This document shows, in pieces, positions 21,901-36,140 of a stretch of DNA of 64,000 nt (position 1 is the first letter of the stretch; every line of letters begins with the position of its first letter). Made by a program: the position numbers and the translations under genes. Source of the DNA: Lasioglossum baleicum (taxonomy: Eukaryota > Arthropoda > Insecta > Hymenoptera > Halictidae); contig NW_027469305.1 in assembly GCF_051020765.1 (NCBI RefSeq), forward strand, positions 165,744-229,743, read 5' to 3'. A model generated the notes under the pieces. That model ran no database searches, was not told where the DNA came from, and saw nothing but the letters and a program-made list of their open reading frames with translations.

Positions 21901-24900
21901 TGCATATATAATATGAAAATTTCCTCTACTGATTTTTTCGACTAGTATTGTGGTGAGTTAATTTTGTTGCAAATATAATATGATAATTTGCTTTACTGAT
22001 ATTTTCCACTAGTATTGTGGTGAGTTAATTTTGTTGCAAATATAATATGATAATTTGCTTTACTGATATTTTCCACTAGTATTGGGGTGGGCTAGTTTTA
22101 TTGCATATATAATATATAAATTTCCACTACTGACATTTTCGACTAGTATTGTGGTAAGCTAATTTTATTGGGTATATAATATGAAAATTTGTTCTATTGA
22201 AATCATGTACTCATGACAAATTTTATTGTGCTAAATTTGATCTATCGATATTTTGTGCTAGTATTGTGGTGCGTTAATTTTATTGCATATGTAATATAAA
22301 AATTTGGTCTACTGATATTTTCGACTGGTATTGTGGTGAGCTGATTTTAATGCATATATAATATGAAAATTTGCCCTACTTATATTTTCGACTAGTATTG
22401 TGGTTAGCTAATTTTAATGCGTACATGATATGAAGATTTGTTCTATGGGATGAATTTTTCTACTGATGACAAATTTCATTGTGTGAAATTTGATCTAGTG
22501 ATATTTTCGACTACTTTTGTGTGGAGCTAATTACATTGCACATGTAATATGAAAATTTGTTCTATTGATATTTTCCACTGGTGATGTGGTGGGCTAGTTT
22601 TATTGCGTATATAATATGTAAATTTTCACTACCCGATATTTCCGACTAGTATTGTAGTGAGCTAATTTTATAGCATATATAATATGAAAATTTGCTCTGC
22701 TTTTGTTTTCGCCTAGTATTGTGTTGAGCTAATTTTATTGCTTATATAATATGAAAATATGTTGTAATGATATTTGCTACTGTTGACAAATTTTATTGTT
22801 TACAATTTCTACTATTGATATTTTCGACTAGTATTGAGTTGAGCTAATTTTATTGCGTACATAATATGAAAATTTGTTGTAATGAAATTTTGTACCGTTG
22901 ACAAATTTGATTTTCTAAAATTTTTTATATTATTATTGTCGACTGGTATTGTTGTGAGCTAATTCTGCTGTATATATAATATATAAATTTGCTCTACTGA
23001 TATTTTCGACTAGTATTGTGTTGAGCTAGTTTTATTGCGTACATAATATGAAAATTTGGTGTAGTGCAATTTTCTAGTGTTGACATATTTGCCTGTATAA
23101 AATTTTCTCCATTGATAATTTCGACTGGTATTGTTGTGAGCTAGTTCCGTTGCATATATAATATATAAATTTCCTCGATTTGTATTTTCGACTAGTATTG
23201 TGTTGAGCTAATTTTGTTGCGTATATAATATGAAAATTTGTTGTAATGATATCTGCTACAGTTGAAAAATTTTATTGTATAAAATTTGATCTGTTGGTAT
23301 TGTCGACTAGTAGTGCGGTGAGCTAATTCTGTTGCATATATAATATATAAATTTGCTCTACTGATATTTTCGACTAGTATTGTGGTGAGCTAATTTCATT
23401 GCGTAAATAATATGAAATTTGTTCTATTGCTATTTTCGACCAGTATTGTGGTGAGCTGATGTTATTGCATATATAATATGAAAATTTGCCCTACTGATAT
23501 TTTCGTTTAGTATTGTGGTGAGCTAATTTTATTGCATAAACAATATGAAATTTGTTCTATTGCTATTTTCGACTAGTATTGTGGTGAGCTGATGTTATTG
23601 CATATATAATATGAAAATTTGCCCTACTGATGTTTTCGTTTAGTATTGTGGTGAGCTAATTTTAATGCATATATTATATGAAATTTTGCTCTACTGATAT
23701 TTTCGACTAGTATTGAGGTGAGCTAATTTCAATGCATATATTATATGAAAATTTGCTCTACTAATATTTTCAACTAGTATTGTGGTCAGCTAATTTTATT
23801 GCCTATATAATATGTAAATTTGCACTACTGATATTTTCGACAAGTACTGTGGAGAGCTAATCTTAGGGCATATATAGTATAAAGTGTTGATCTACTGATA
23901 TTTCCTACAAGTATTGTGGTGAGCTAATTTTATTACATTTATGATATGAAAATTTAATCTACTGATATTTTCGACTTGTAGTGTGATGAGCTAATTTCAT
24001 TGCATATATAGCATGAAAATTGGCACTACTGGTATTTTCGGCTAGTATTGTGGTGAGCTAATTTTATTGCATTATAATAAGATAATTTGCTCTACTGATA
24101 TTTTCGACTAGTAATGTTTTGAGCTAATTTTATTGCATATAAAATATGAAAAATTGCTCTACTGATATTTTCGACTAGTATTGTTGTGAGCTAGTTTCAT
24201 TGCAAATATCATACGAATATTTGCTCTACTGATATTTTAGACTAGTATTATGGTGAGCTAATTTTATTGCGTATATAATAAGAAAATTTGTTGTATTGAA
24301 ATATTCTACTCTTGACAAATTTTATTTTGTAAAATTTGCACTTTGATATTTTTAACTAGTATTGTGGAGAGCCAATTCAGTCGCATATCAAATATGAAAT
24401 CATGTTATATTGAAATTTTCTGCTGTTGTTAAATTTTATTGTGTAAAACTTGACCTACTGATATTTTCGACTAGTATTGTGCTGAGCAAATTTTATTGCA
24501 TATATAATATGATAATTTGCTCTACTTATGTTTTGGACTAATACTGTGGTGAGCAAATTTTATTGCGTATATAATATGAAAATTTGTTCTATTGAAATTA
24601 TTTACCGATGACAAATGTTACTGGGAATAATTTGCTCTATTTATATTTTCGACAAGTATTGTTGTGAGCTAATTTTATTGTATATATAATATGAAAATTT
24701 GCTCTACGTATACATCCAGCTAGTATTGTGGTGAGCTAATTTTATTGCATATATAATATATAAATTTGCTCTACTGATATTTTCAACTAGTATTGAAGTG
24801 AGCTAATTTTATTGCACATATAATATGAAAATTTGTTCTACTGATATTTTCGACTAGTACTGTGTTGAGCTAATTTTTACGATGTATAATATGAAAACTA

Positions 24901-25584
24901 GCACTACTGGTATTTTCGACTAGTATTGTAGTGACCTAATTTGGCTGCACATGTAATATGAAAATATGCTCAGTGATATTATCGACTAGTATTGTGGTGA
25001 GCTAACTTCATGGCATACATAGTATGAAAATCTGCTCGACTGATATTTTTGTCTTGTGTTGTGGTGAGCTAATTTCATTGCATATATAATATGTAAATTT
25101 GCTTACTGATATTTTCGACCAATATTGTGGTGAGCTAATTTCATTGCATATATAATATGAAAATTTGCTCTATTGATATTTTCGGCAAGTATTGTGTTGA
25201 GCTAACTTTATAGCATATGTATATGTCAATTTGCCCTACAGATATTTTCGACTATTGTTGTGGTGAGCTAATTTTGTTGCATATATAATATGAAAATTTG
25301 CTCTTCCTATAGTTTCGACAATTACCGTCGTGAGATAATTTCACTGCGTTTATAATATGAAAATTTGTTGTACTGAAATTATCTACTGTCGTCAAATTTT
25401 ATTGTGTAAAATTTGCTCTATTAATATTTTCGTGCAATATTGTGGTTAGCTAATTCTATTGCATATATAATGCGAAAATTGGCACTACTGATGTTTTCCA
25501 CTTGTATTGTGGTGATCTAATTTTAATGGATATGCATTATGAAAATTTGCTCTGCTGATAGTTTCGACTAGTACTGTCGTGAGC

Positions 25585-28529
25585 TAATTTTAAAGCGTAT
25601 GTAGTACGAAAATTAGTTCTACTGAAATTTTTTACTGGTGACAAATTTTCTTATGCAAAGTATGATCTATCGATATTTTCGACTAGTATTGTGGTGAGCT
25701 AACTTCATGGCATACATAGTATGAAAATCTGCTCGACTGATATTTTCGTCTCGTGTTGTGGTGAACTAATTTCATTGCATATATAATATGTAAATTTGCT
25801 TACTGATATTTTCGACCAATATTGTGGTGAGCTAATTTCATTGCATATATAATATGAAAATTTGCTCCACTGATATTTTCGACTAGTATTCTAGTGAGCT
25901 AATTTTATACGATGTGTAATATGAAAACTAGCTCTACTGATATTTTCGACTAGTATTGCGGTGAGTTTTTTTTATTGCATATAGATTATGAAAATTTGCT
26001 ATACTGATATTTTCGACTAGTATTGTGGTGAGCTAATTTTAATGCGTAAATAATATGAAAATTTGTTGTTATGATATTTGCTACTGTTGAAAAATTTTAT
26101 TGTGTTAAATTTGTTCTGTTGATATTGTCTGCTAGTAGTGCGGTGATCTAATTTTGTTGCATGTATAACATGAAAATTTGTTGTTCTGAAATTTTCTGCT
26201 ATTGACACATGTTATTGTGTAAAATTTGTCCTATTGACATTTGCGAATAGTATTGTGGTGAGCTAATTTTATTGCAGACATATTATGAAAATTTGTTGTA
26301 CTGAAATTTTCTACTACTGACAAATTTTTTTGTGATAAATTTGGTGTATTGATATTACCGTCTAGTATTGCGGTGACAAAATTTATTGCATATATAATAT
26401 GAAAATTTGTTCCATTGAAATTTTCTACTGTTGACAAATTTTTTTGTGTGAAATATGCTGTATTGATATTTTCAATTAGTATTATGGAGAACTACTTTCA
26501 TTGCATATATAATATGAAAATTTGCTCTAATGATATTTTTGACTAGTATTGAGGTCAGCAGATATTACTGCATATTTAATATGAAATATAGCACTACTGA
26601 CATTTTCGACTAGTAATGTGTTGAGCTAATTTTAGTGCGTGTATAATATGAAAATTTGTTCTATTAGAACGTTCTACTGATGACAAATTTTTGTTGTGTA
26701 AAATTTGCTGTATTGATATTTTCCGCCAGTAATGTGGTGAGCTAATTTTATTGCATATGTAATATGAAAATTTTCTCTACTTATATTTTTGACTAGTATT
26801 GTGATGATCTAATTTTAATGCATATATTACATGCAAATTTACGCTACTGATATTTTCTAATAGTAATGTCGTGAGCTAATCTTAATGCATATATGATATG
26901 AAAATTTTATCTACTTATAATTTCGACAAGTATTGTGGTGAGCTAGTTGTATTGCATGTACAATATGAAAATATGTTTTATTGCAATTTTCTACATGTGA
27001 CATATTATATTGTGTAAAATTTGCTCTATTGATATTTTCGACTATTATTGTGGTGTACTATTTTTATTGCATGTATAACATGGAAATTGGCATTAAAGAC
27101 ATATTCGAATAGTAGTGTGGTGAGCTAATTTTATTGCGTATATAATATGAAAAATCGTTCTATTGCAATTCTCTACTGTTGAAAAATTTTATAGTGTAAA
27201 ATTTGCTCTATTGTTATTTTCGACTAGTGTTGTGCTGCGCAAATCTTATTGCATATATGATATGAAAATTGGCACTACTGATATTTTCGACTAGCATTGT
27301 GGTGAGCTAATTTTATTGCATATATAATTTGAAAATTTCCTGTACTAGTATTTTCGACTAGTATTGAGGTGAGCTAATATTATTACATATATAATATGAA
27401 GATTTTTACTATTTAATGATATTCTCTACAGATGACAAATTTTGTTTTGTGAAATTTGATCTATTGATATTTTCGACTAGTATTGTGGTGAGCTAATTTT
27501 GTTGCATATATAATATTAAAATTTGCTCTATTGATATTTTCGAATAGTATTGTGGTGAGCTAATTTCATTGCATATACAATATGAAAATTAGTTCTACTG
27601 ATATTTTCGACTAGTACTGTGACTAGCTAATTTTATTGCATATATAATATGAAAATTTCTATATAGATATTTTCGACCAGTATCGTGGTGAGACAATTTC
27701 ATTGCATATATAATATAAAGATTTGCTCTCCTGATATATTCGACTAGTATTGTTGTGATCTAATTTTATTGCATATATAATATGTAAATTTGCTCTACTG
27801 GTATTTCGCCTAGTATTGTTGTGATCTAATTTTATTGCATATATAATTTGAAAATTTGCTCTACTGGTATTTTCGACTGGTATTGAGGCGAGCTAATATT
27901 ATAGCACATATAATATGAAGATTTGTTCTATTTAATGAAATTTTCTACAGATGACAAATTTTATTGTGTAAAATTTGATCTAGTTATATTTTCGACTAGT
28001 ATTGTGGTGAGCTAAGTTTATTGCATATATAATATGAATGTTTGCTCTACTGATATATTCGACTAGTATTATGGTGAGCTATTATCAATGCATATATAAT
28101 ATGAAAATTTCCTCTACTGATTTTTTCGACTAGTATTGTGGTGAGTTAATTTTGTTGCAAATATAATATGATAATTTGCTTTACTGATATTTTCCACTAG
28201 TATTGGGGTGGGCTAGTTTTATTGCATATATAATATATAAATTTCCACTACTGACATTTTCGACTAGTATTGTGGTAAGCTAATTTTATTGGGTATATAA
28301 TATGAAAATTTGTTCTATTGAAATCATATACTCATGACAAATTTTATTGTGCTAAATTTGATCTATCGATATTTTGTGCTAGTATTGTGGTGCGTTAATT
28401 TTATTGCATATGTAATATAAAAATTTGGTCTACTGATATATTCGACTAGTATTGTGGTGAGCTGATTTTAATGCATATATAATATGAAAATTTGCCCTAC
28501 TTATATTTTCGTCTAGTATTTTGGTTAGC
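25585..28529 (+). repeat. Higher-order satellite unit of 2945 bp, copy 1
   Basis: The unit starts at 'taaagcgtatgtagtacg' and is followed by a second copy at 28530, offset exactly 2945 at the points checked. It contains a mixture of 67-bp and about 115-bp monomers. Between copies I see only scattered single-base changes; for example, the 63-codon open stretch at 26017-26208 translates identically in the copies at 28962 and 31209. Confidence 0.85.
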
Positions 28530-31083
28530 TAATTTTAAAGCGTATGTAGTACGAAAATTAGTTCTACTGAAATTTTTTACAGGTGACAAATTTTCTTATC
28601 CAAAGTATGATCTATCGATATTTTCGACTAGTATTGTGGTGAGCTAACTTCATGGCATACATAGTATGAAAATCTGCTCGACTGATATTTTCGTCTCGTG
28701 TTGTGGTGAACTAATTTCATTGCATATATAATATGTAAATTTGCTTACTGATATTTTCGACCAATATTGTGGTGAGCTAATTTCATTGCATATATAATAT
28801 GAAAATTTGCTCCACTGATATTTTCGACTAGTATTCTGGTGAGCTAATTTTATACGATGTGTAATATGAAAACTAGCTCTACTGATATTTTCGACTAGTA
28901 TTGCGGTGAGTTTTTTTTATTGCATATAGATTATGAAAATTTGCTATACTGATATTTTCGACTAGTATTGTGGTGAGCTAATTTTAATGCGTAAATAATA
29001 TGAAAATTTGTTGTTATGATATTTGCTACTGTTGAAAAATTTTATTGTGTTAAATTTGTTCTGTTGATATTGTCTGCTAGTAGTGCGGTGATCTAATTTT
29101 GTTGCATGTATAACATGAAAATTTGTTGTTCTGAAATTTTCTGCTATTGACACATGTTATTGTGTAAAATTTGTCCTATTGACATTTGCGAATAGTATTG
29201 TGGTGAGCTAATTTTATTGCAGACATATTATGAAAATTTGTTGTACTGAAATTTTCTACTGCTGACAAATTTTTTTGTGATAAATTTGGTGTATTGATAT
29301 TACCGTCTAGTATTGCGGTGACAAAATTTATTGCATATATAATATGAAAATTTGTTCCATTGAAATTTTCTACTGTTGACAAATTTTTTTGTGTGAAATA
29401 TGCTGTATTGATATTTTCAATTAGTATTATGGAGAACTAATTTCATTGCATATATAATATGAAAATTTGCTCTAATGATATTTTTGACTAGTATTGAGGT
29501 CAGCAGATATTATTGCATATTTAATATGAAATATAGCACTACTGACATTTTCGACTAGTAATGTGTTGAGCTAATTTTATTGCGTGTATAATATGAAAAT
29601 TTGTTCTATTAGAACGTTCTACTGATGACAAATTTTTGTTGTGTAAAATTTGCTGTATTGATATTTTCCGCCAGTAATGTGGTGAGCTAATTTTATTGCA
29701 TATGTAATATGAAAATTTTCTCTACTTATATTTTTGACTAGTATTGTGATGATCTAATTTTAATGCATATATTACATGCAAATTTACGCTACTGATATTT
29801 TCTAATAGTAATGTCGTGAGCTAATCTTAATGCATATATGATATGAAAATTTTATCTACTTATAATTTCGACAAGTATTGTGGTGAGCTAGTTGTATTGC
29901 ATGTACAATATGAAAATATGTTTTATTGCAATTTTCTACATGTGACATATTATATTGTGTAAAATTTGCTCTATTGATATTTTCGACTATTATTGTGGTG
30001 TACTATTTTTATTGCATGTATAACATGGAAATTGGCATTAAAGACATATTCGAATAGTAGTGTGGTGAGCTAATTTTATTGCGTATATAATATGAAAAAT
30101 CGTTCTATTGCAATTCTCTACTGTTGAAAAATTTTATAGTGTAAAATTTGCTCTATTGTTATTTTCGACTAGTGTTGTGCTGCGCAAATTTTATTGCATA
30201 TATGATATGAAAATTGGCACTACTGATATTTTCGACTAGCATTGTGGTGAGCTAATTTTATTGCATATATAATTTGAAAATTTCCTGTACTAGTATTTTC
30301 GACTAGTATTGAGGTGAGCTAATATTATTACATATATAATATGAAGATTTTTACTATTTAATGATATTCTCTACAGATGACAAATTTTGTTTTGTGAAAT
30401 TTGATCTATTGATATTTTCGACTAGTATTGTGGTGAGCTAATTTTGTTGCATATATAATAGTAAAATTTGCTCTATTGATATTTTCAAATAGTATTGTGG
30501 TGAGCTAATTTCATTGCATATACAATATGAAAATTAGTTCTACTGATATTTTCGACTAGTACTGTGACTAGCTAATTTTATTGCATATATAATATGAAAA
30601 TTTCTATATAGATATTTTCGACCAGTATCGTGGTGAGACAATTTCATTGCATATATAATATAAAGATTTGCTCTCCTGATATATTCGACTAGTATTGTTG
30701 TGATCTAATTTTATTGCATATATAATATGTAAATTTGCTCTACTGGTATTTCGCCTAGTATTGTTGTGATCTAATTTTATTGCATATATAATTTGAAAAT
30801 TTGCTCTACTGGTATTTTCGACTGGTATTGAGGCGAGCTAATATTATTGCACATATAATATGAAGATTTGTTCTATTTAATGAAATTTTCTACAGATGAC
30901 AAATTTTATTGTGTAAAATTTGATCTAGTTATATTTTCGACTAGTATTGTGGTGAGCTAAGTTTATTGCATATATAATATGAATGTTTGCTCTACTGATA
31001 TATTCGACTAGTATTATGGTGAGCTATTATCAATGCATATATAATATGAAAATTTCCTCTACTGATTTTTTCGACTAGTATTC
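28530..31083 (+). repeat. Higher-order satellite unit, copy 2 (truncated)
   Basis: Matches 25585-28138 and then, inside the shared stretch 'tttcgactagtatt', jumps to sequence equivalent to 28834. That is the signature of unequal exchange between out-of-register monomers. Length is about 2554 bp against 2945 bp for copy 1. Confidence 0.8.
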
Positions 31084-33600
31084 TGGTGAGCTAATTTTAT
31101 ACGATGTGTAATATGAAAACTAGCTCTACTGATATTTTCGACTAGTATTGCGGTGAGTTTTTTTTATTGCATATAGATTATGAAAATTTGCTATACTGAT
31201 ATTTTCGACTAGTATTGTGGTGAGCTAATTTTAATGCGTAAATAATATGAAAATTTGTTGTTATGATATTTGCTACTGTTGAAAAATTTTATTGTGTTAA
31301 ATTTGTTCTGTTGATATTGTCTGCTAGTAGTGCGGTGATCTAATTTTGTTGCATGTATAACATGAAAATTTGTTGTTCTGAAATTTTCTGCTATTGACAC
31401 ATGTTATTGTGTAAAATTTGTCCTATTGACATTTGCGAATAGTATTGTGGTGAGCTAATTTTATTGCAGACATATTATGAAAATTTGTTGTACTGAAATT
31501 TTCTACTACTGACAAATTTTTTTGTGATAAATTTGGTGTATTGATATTACCGTCTAGTATTGCGGTGACAAAATTTATTGCATATATAATATGAAAATTT
31601 GTTCCATTGAAATTTTCTACTGTTGACAAATTTTTTTGTGTGAAATATGCTGTATTGATATTTTCAATTAGTATTATGGAGAACTAATTTCATTGCATAT
31701 ATAATATGAAAATTTGCTCTAATGATATTTTTGGCTAGTATTGAGGTCAGCAGATATTATTGCATATTTAATATGAAATATAGCACTACTGACATTTTCG
31801 ACTAGTAATGTGTTGAGCTAATTTTATTGCGTGTATAATATGAAAATTTGTTCCATTAGAACGTTCTACTGATGACAAATTTTTGTTGTGTAAAATTTGC
31901 TGTATTGATATTTTCCGCCAGTAATGTGGTGAGCTAATTTTATTGCATATGTAATATGAAAATTTTCTCTACTTATATTTTTGACTAGTATTGTGATGAT
32001 CTAATTTTAATGCATATATTACATGCAAATTTACGCTACTGATATTTTCTAATAGTAATGTCGTGAGCTAATCTTAATGCATATATGATATGAAAATTTT
32101 ATCTACTTATAATTTCGACAAGTATTGTGGTGAGCTAGTTGTATTGCATGTACAATATGAAAATATGTTTTATTGCAATTTTCTACATGTGACATATTAT
32201 ATTGTGTAAAATTTGCTCTATTGATATTTTCGACTATTATTGTGGTGTACTATTTTTATTGCATGTATAACATGGAAATTGGCATTAAAGACATATTCGA
32301 ATAGTAGTGTGAGTGAGCTAATTTTATTGCGTATATAATATGAAAAATCGTTCTATTGCAATTCTCTACTGTTGAAAAATTTTATAGTGTAAAATTTGCT
32401 CTATTGTTATTTTCGACTAGTGTTGTGCTGCGCAAATTTTATTGCATATATGATATGAAAATTGGCACTACTGATATTTTCGACTAGCATTGTGGTGAGC
32501 TAATTTTATTGCATATATAATTTGAAAATTTCCTGTACTAGTATTTTCGACTAGTATTGAGGTGAGCTAATATTATTACATATATAATATGAAGATTTTT
32601 ACTATTTAATGATATTCTCTACAGATGACAAATTTTGTTTTGTGAAATTTGATCTATTGATATTTTCGACTAGTATTGTGGTGAGCTAATTTTGTTGCAT
32701 ATATAATATTAAAATTTGCTCTATTGATATTTTCGAATAGTATTGTGGTGAGCTAATTTCATTGCATATACAATATGAAAATTAGTTCTACTGATATTTT
32801 CGACCAGTACTGTGACTAGCTAATTTTATTGCATATATAATATGTAAATTTGCTCTACTGGTATTTCCCCTAGTATTGTTGTGATCTAATTTTATTGCAT
32901 ATATAATTTGAAAATTTGCTCTACTGGTATTTTCGACTGGTATTGAGGCGAGCTAATATTATTGCACATATAATATGAAGATTTGTTCTATTTAATGAAA
33001 TTTTCTACAGATGACAAATTTTATTGTGTAAAATTTGATCTAGTTATATTTTCGACTAGTATTGTGGTGAGCTAAGTTTATTGCATATATAATATGAATG
33101 TTTGCTCTACTGATATATTCGACTAGTATTATGGTGAGCTATTATCAATGCATATATAATCTGAAAATTTCCTCTACTGATTTTTTCGACTAGTATTGTG
33201 GTGAGTTAATTTTGTTGCAAATATAATATGATAATTTGCTTTACTGATATTTTCCACTAGTATTGGGGTGGGCTAGTTTTATTGCATATATAATATATAA
33301 ATTTCCACTACTGACATTTTCGACTAGTATTGTGGAAAGCTAATTTTATTGGTATATAATATGAAAATTTGTTCTATTGAAATCATATACTCATGACAAA
33401 TTTTATTGTGCTAAATTTGATCTATCGATATTTTGTGCTAGTATTGTGGTGCGTTAATTTTATTGCATATGTAATATAAAAATTTGGTCTACTGATATTT
33501 TCGACTAGTATTGTGGTGAGCTGATTTTAATGCATATATAATATGAAAATTTGCCCTACTTATATTTTCGTCTAGTATTTTGGTTAGCTAATTTTAATGC
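31084..33600 (+). repeat. Higher-order satellite unit, copy 3 (rearranged)
   Basis: Begins at the equivalent of 28837 (offset 2247) and runs through to about 33600. A deletion of about two monomers near 32845 removes the segment equivalent to roughly 27650-27780. After 33590 the sequence follows a different source, matching 22410-22890 at offset 11180. Confidence 0.8.
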
Positions 33601-34070
33601 GTACATGATATGAAGATTTGTTCTATGGGATGAATTTTTCTACTGATGACAAATTTCATTGTGTGAAATTTGATCTAGTGATATTTTCGACTACTTTTGT
33701 GTGGAGCTAATTACATTGCACATGTAATATGAAAATTTGTTCTATTGATATTTTCCACTGGTGATGTGGTGGGCTAGTTTTATTGCGTATATAATATGTA
33801 AATTTTCACTACCCGATATTTCCGACTAGTATTGTAGTGAGCTAATTTTATAGCATATATAATATGAAAATTTGCTCTGCTTTTGTTTTCGCCTAGTATT
33901 GTGTTGAGCTAATTTTATTGCTTATATAATATGAAAATATGTTGTAATGATATTTGCTACTGTTGACAAATTTTATTGTTTAAAATTTCTACTATTGATA
34001 TTTTCGACTAGTATTGAGTTGAGCTAATTTTATTGCGTACATAATATGAAAATTTGTTGTAATGTAATTT
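33590..34070 (+). repeat. Satellite block duplicated from 22410-22890
   Basis: The offset is 11180 at both 22441/33621 and 22801/33981. Shared unusual variants include 'ctacttttgtgtggagc' and 'ccactggtgatgtggtggg'. A third, more diverged version lies near 37025-37350 and a fourth at 43780-43870. Confidence 0.75.
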
Positions 34071-34745
34071 TCTACTTTTGACAAATCTGTTTGTATAAAA
34101 TTTTCTCTTTTGTTATTTTCGACCGGTATTGTTGTGAGCTAATTCTGCTGTATATATAATATATAAATTTGCTTACTGATATTTTCGACTAGTATTGTGG
34201 TGAGCTAATTTTATTGCTTATATAATATGAAAATATGATCTACTAATATTGTTGACTACTATTGTTGTGAGCTAGTTTCATTGCATATATAATATGAAAA
34301 TTTGCTCTAGTGATACTTTCGGCTAGTATTCGGGTGAGCTAATTCTAATGCATATACAATATGAAAATTTGCTCTACTGATATTATCGACTAGTAATATG
34401 TTGAGCTAGTTTTATTGCGTACATAATATGAAAATTTGGTGTAGTGCAATTTTCTAGTGTTGACATATTTGCCTGTATAAAATTTTATCCATTGATAATT
34501 TCGACTGGTATTGTTGTGAGCTAGTTCCGTTGCATATATAATATATAAATTTCCTCGATTTGTATTTTCGACTAGTATTGTGTTGAGCTAATTTTGTTGC
34601 GTATATAATATGAAAATTTGTTGTAATGATATCTGCTACAGTTGAAAAATTTTATAGTATAAAATTTGTTCTGTTGATATTGTCGACTAGTAGTGCGGTG
34701 AGCTAATTCTGTTGCATATATAATATATAAATTTGCTCTACTAAT

Positions 34746-36140
34746 ATTTTCAACTAGTATTGTGGTCAGCTAATTTTATTGCCTATATAATATGTAAATT
34801 TGCACTACTGATATTTTCGACAAGTACTGTGGAGAGCTAATATTAGGGCATATATAGTATAAAGTGTTGATCTACTGATATTTCCTACTAGTATTTTGGT
34901 GAGCTAATTTTATTACATATATGATATGAAAATTTAATCTACTGATATTTTCGACTTGTAGTGTGATGAGCTAATTTTATTGCATATGTAATATGAAAAT
35001 TGGCACTACTGATATTTTCGGCTAGTATTGCTGTGTGCTAATTTTACTGCATATATAATAAGAAAATTTAATATAATGATATTAGCGACTAATATTTTGG
35101 TGAGCCAATTTTATTGCATATGTAATATGAAAATTGGCTCTACTGATTTTTACGACTATTATTGCGGTGTGCGAAATTTTATTGCATATATAATATGATA
35201 ATTTAATCTACTGATATTTTCGACTAGTATTCGGGCGAGCTAATTTTATTGCATATGTAATATGAAAATTGGCTCTACTGATTTTTTCGACTACTATTGC
35301 GGTGAGTAAATTTTGTTGCACATGTAAGATGACAATTGGCTCTACTGATTTTTTCGACTAGTATTGCAGTGTGCTAATTTTATTGCATATATAATATGAA
35401 AATTATATCTACTGATATTTTCGTCTATTATTGTGTAGATGCAATTGTATTGCATATATAGTACGAAAATTTGCTCTACTGATAACTTCGACTAGTATTG
35501 TGGTGAGCTAATTTTGTTGCATATGTAATATGAAAATTGGCTCTACTGATTTTTAAGACTAGTACTGCGGTGTGCTAATTTTATTGCAGATATAATATGA
35601 TAATTCAATCTACTGACATTTTCGACTAGTATTGTGGTTATTTAATTTTACTGCCTGTGAGGTATGAAAATTAGCTCTACTGATATTTTCGATTAGTATT
35701 GTGGTGAGCTAATTTTATTGCATATATAAAATAACAATTTGTTCTATTGAATGAGATATTCAACTGATGACAAATTTTATTGTGTAAAATTTGATCTATG
35801 GATATTTTCTACTAGTATTGTTGTGAGCTAATTTTACTGCATATATAATATAAAAATTTGCACTATTGATATTTTCGACTATTTTTGTGGTGAGCTAATG
35901 TTACTGCATATATAATATGGAAATTTGGGTTATTTTTATTTTTGAGTAGTATTGCGGCGAGCTAATTTTATTCCATATATAATGTGAAAATTTGTTCTCC
36001 TGATATCTTCGGCTAGAATTGTGTTTAATTTAATTTTATTGCATATATAATATGTAGACTTGATCTACTGATATTTTCGACTAGAATTGTGGTGAGCACA
36101 TTATATTGCATATATAATAAGATAACATGCTCTGCTGATA
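34746..36140 (+). repeat. Satellite block duplicated at about 46060-47270
   Basis: Offsets are 11277 near 34819, 11075 near 35401 and 11142 near 36021. The steps between them are close to three monomers and one monomer, so the copies differ by gain or loss of whole 67-bp units as well as by point changes. Confidence 0.7.
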
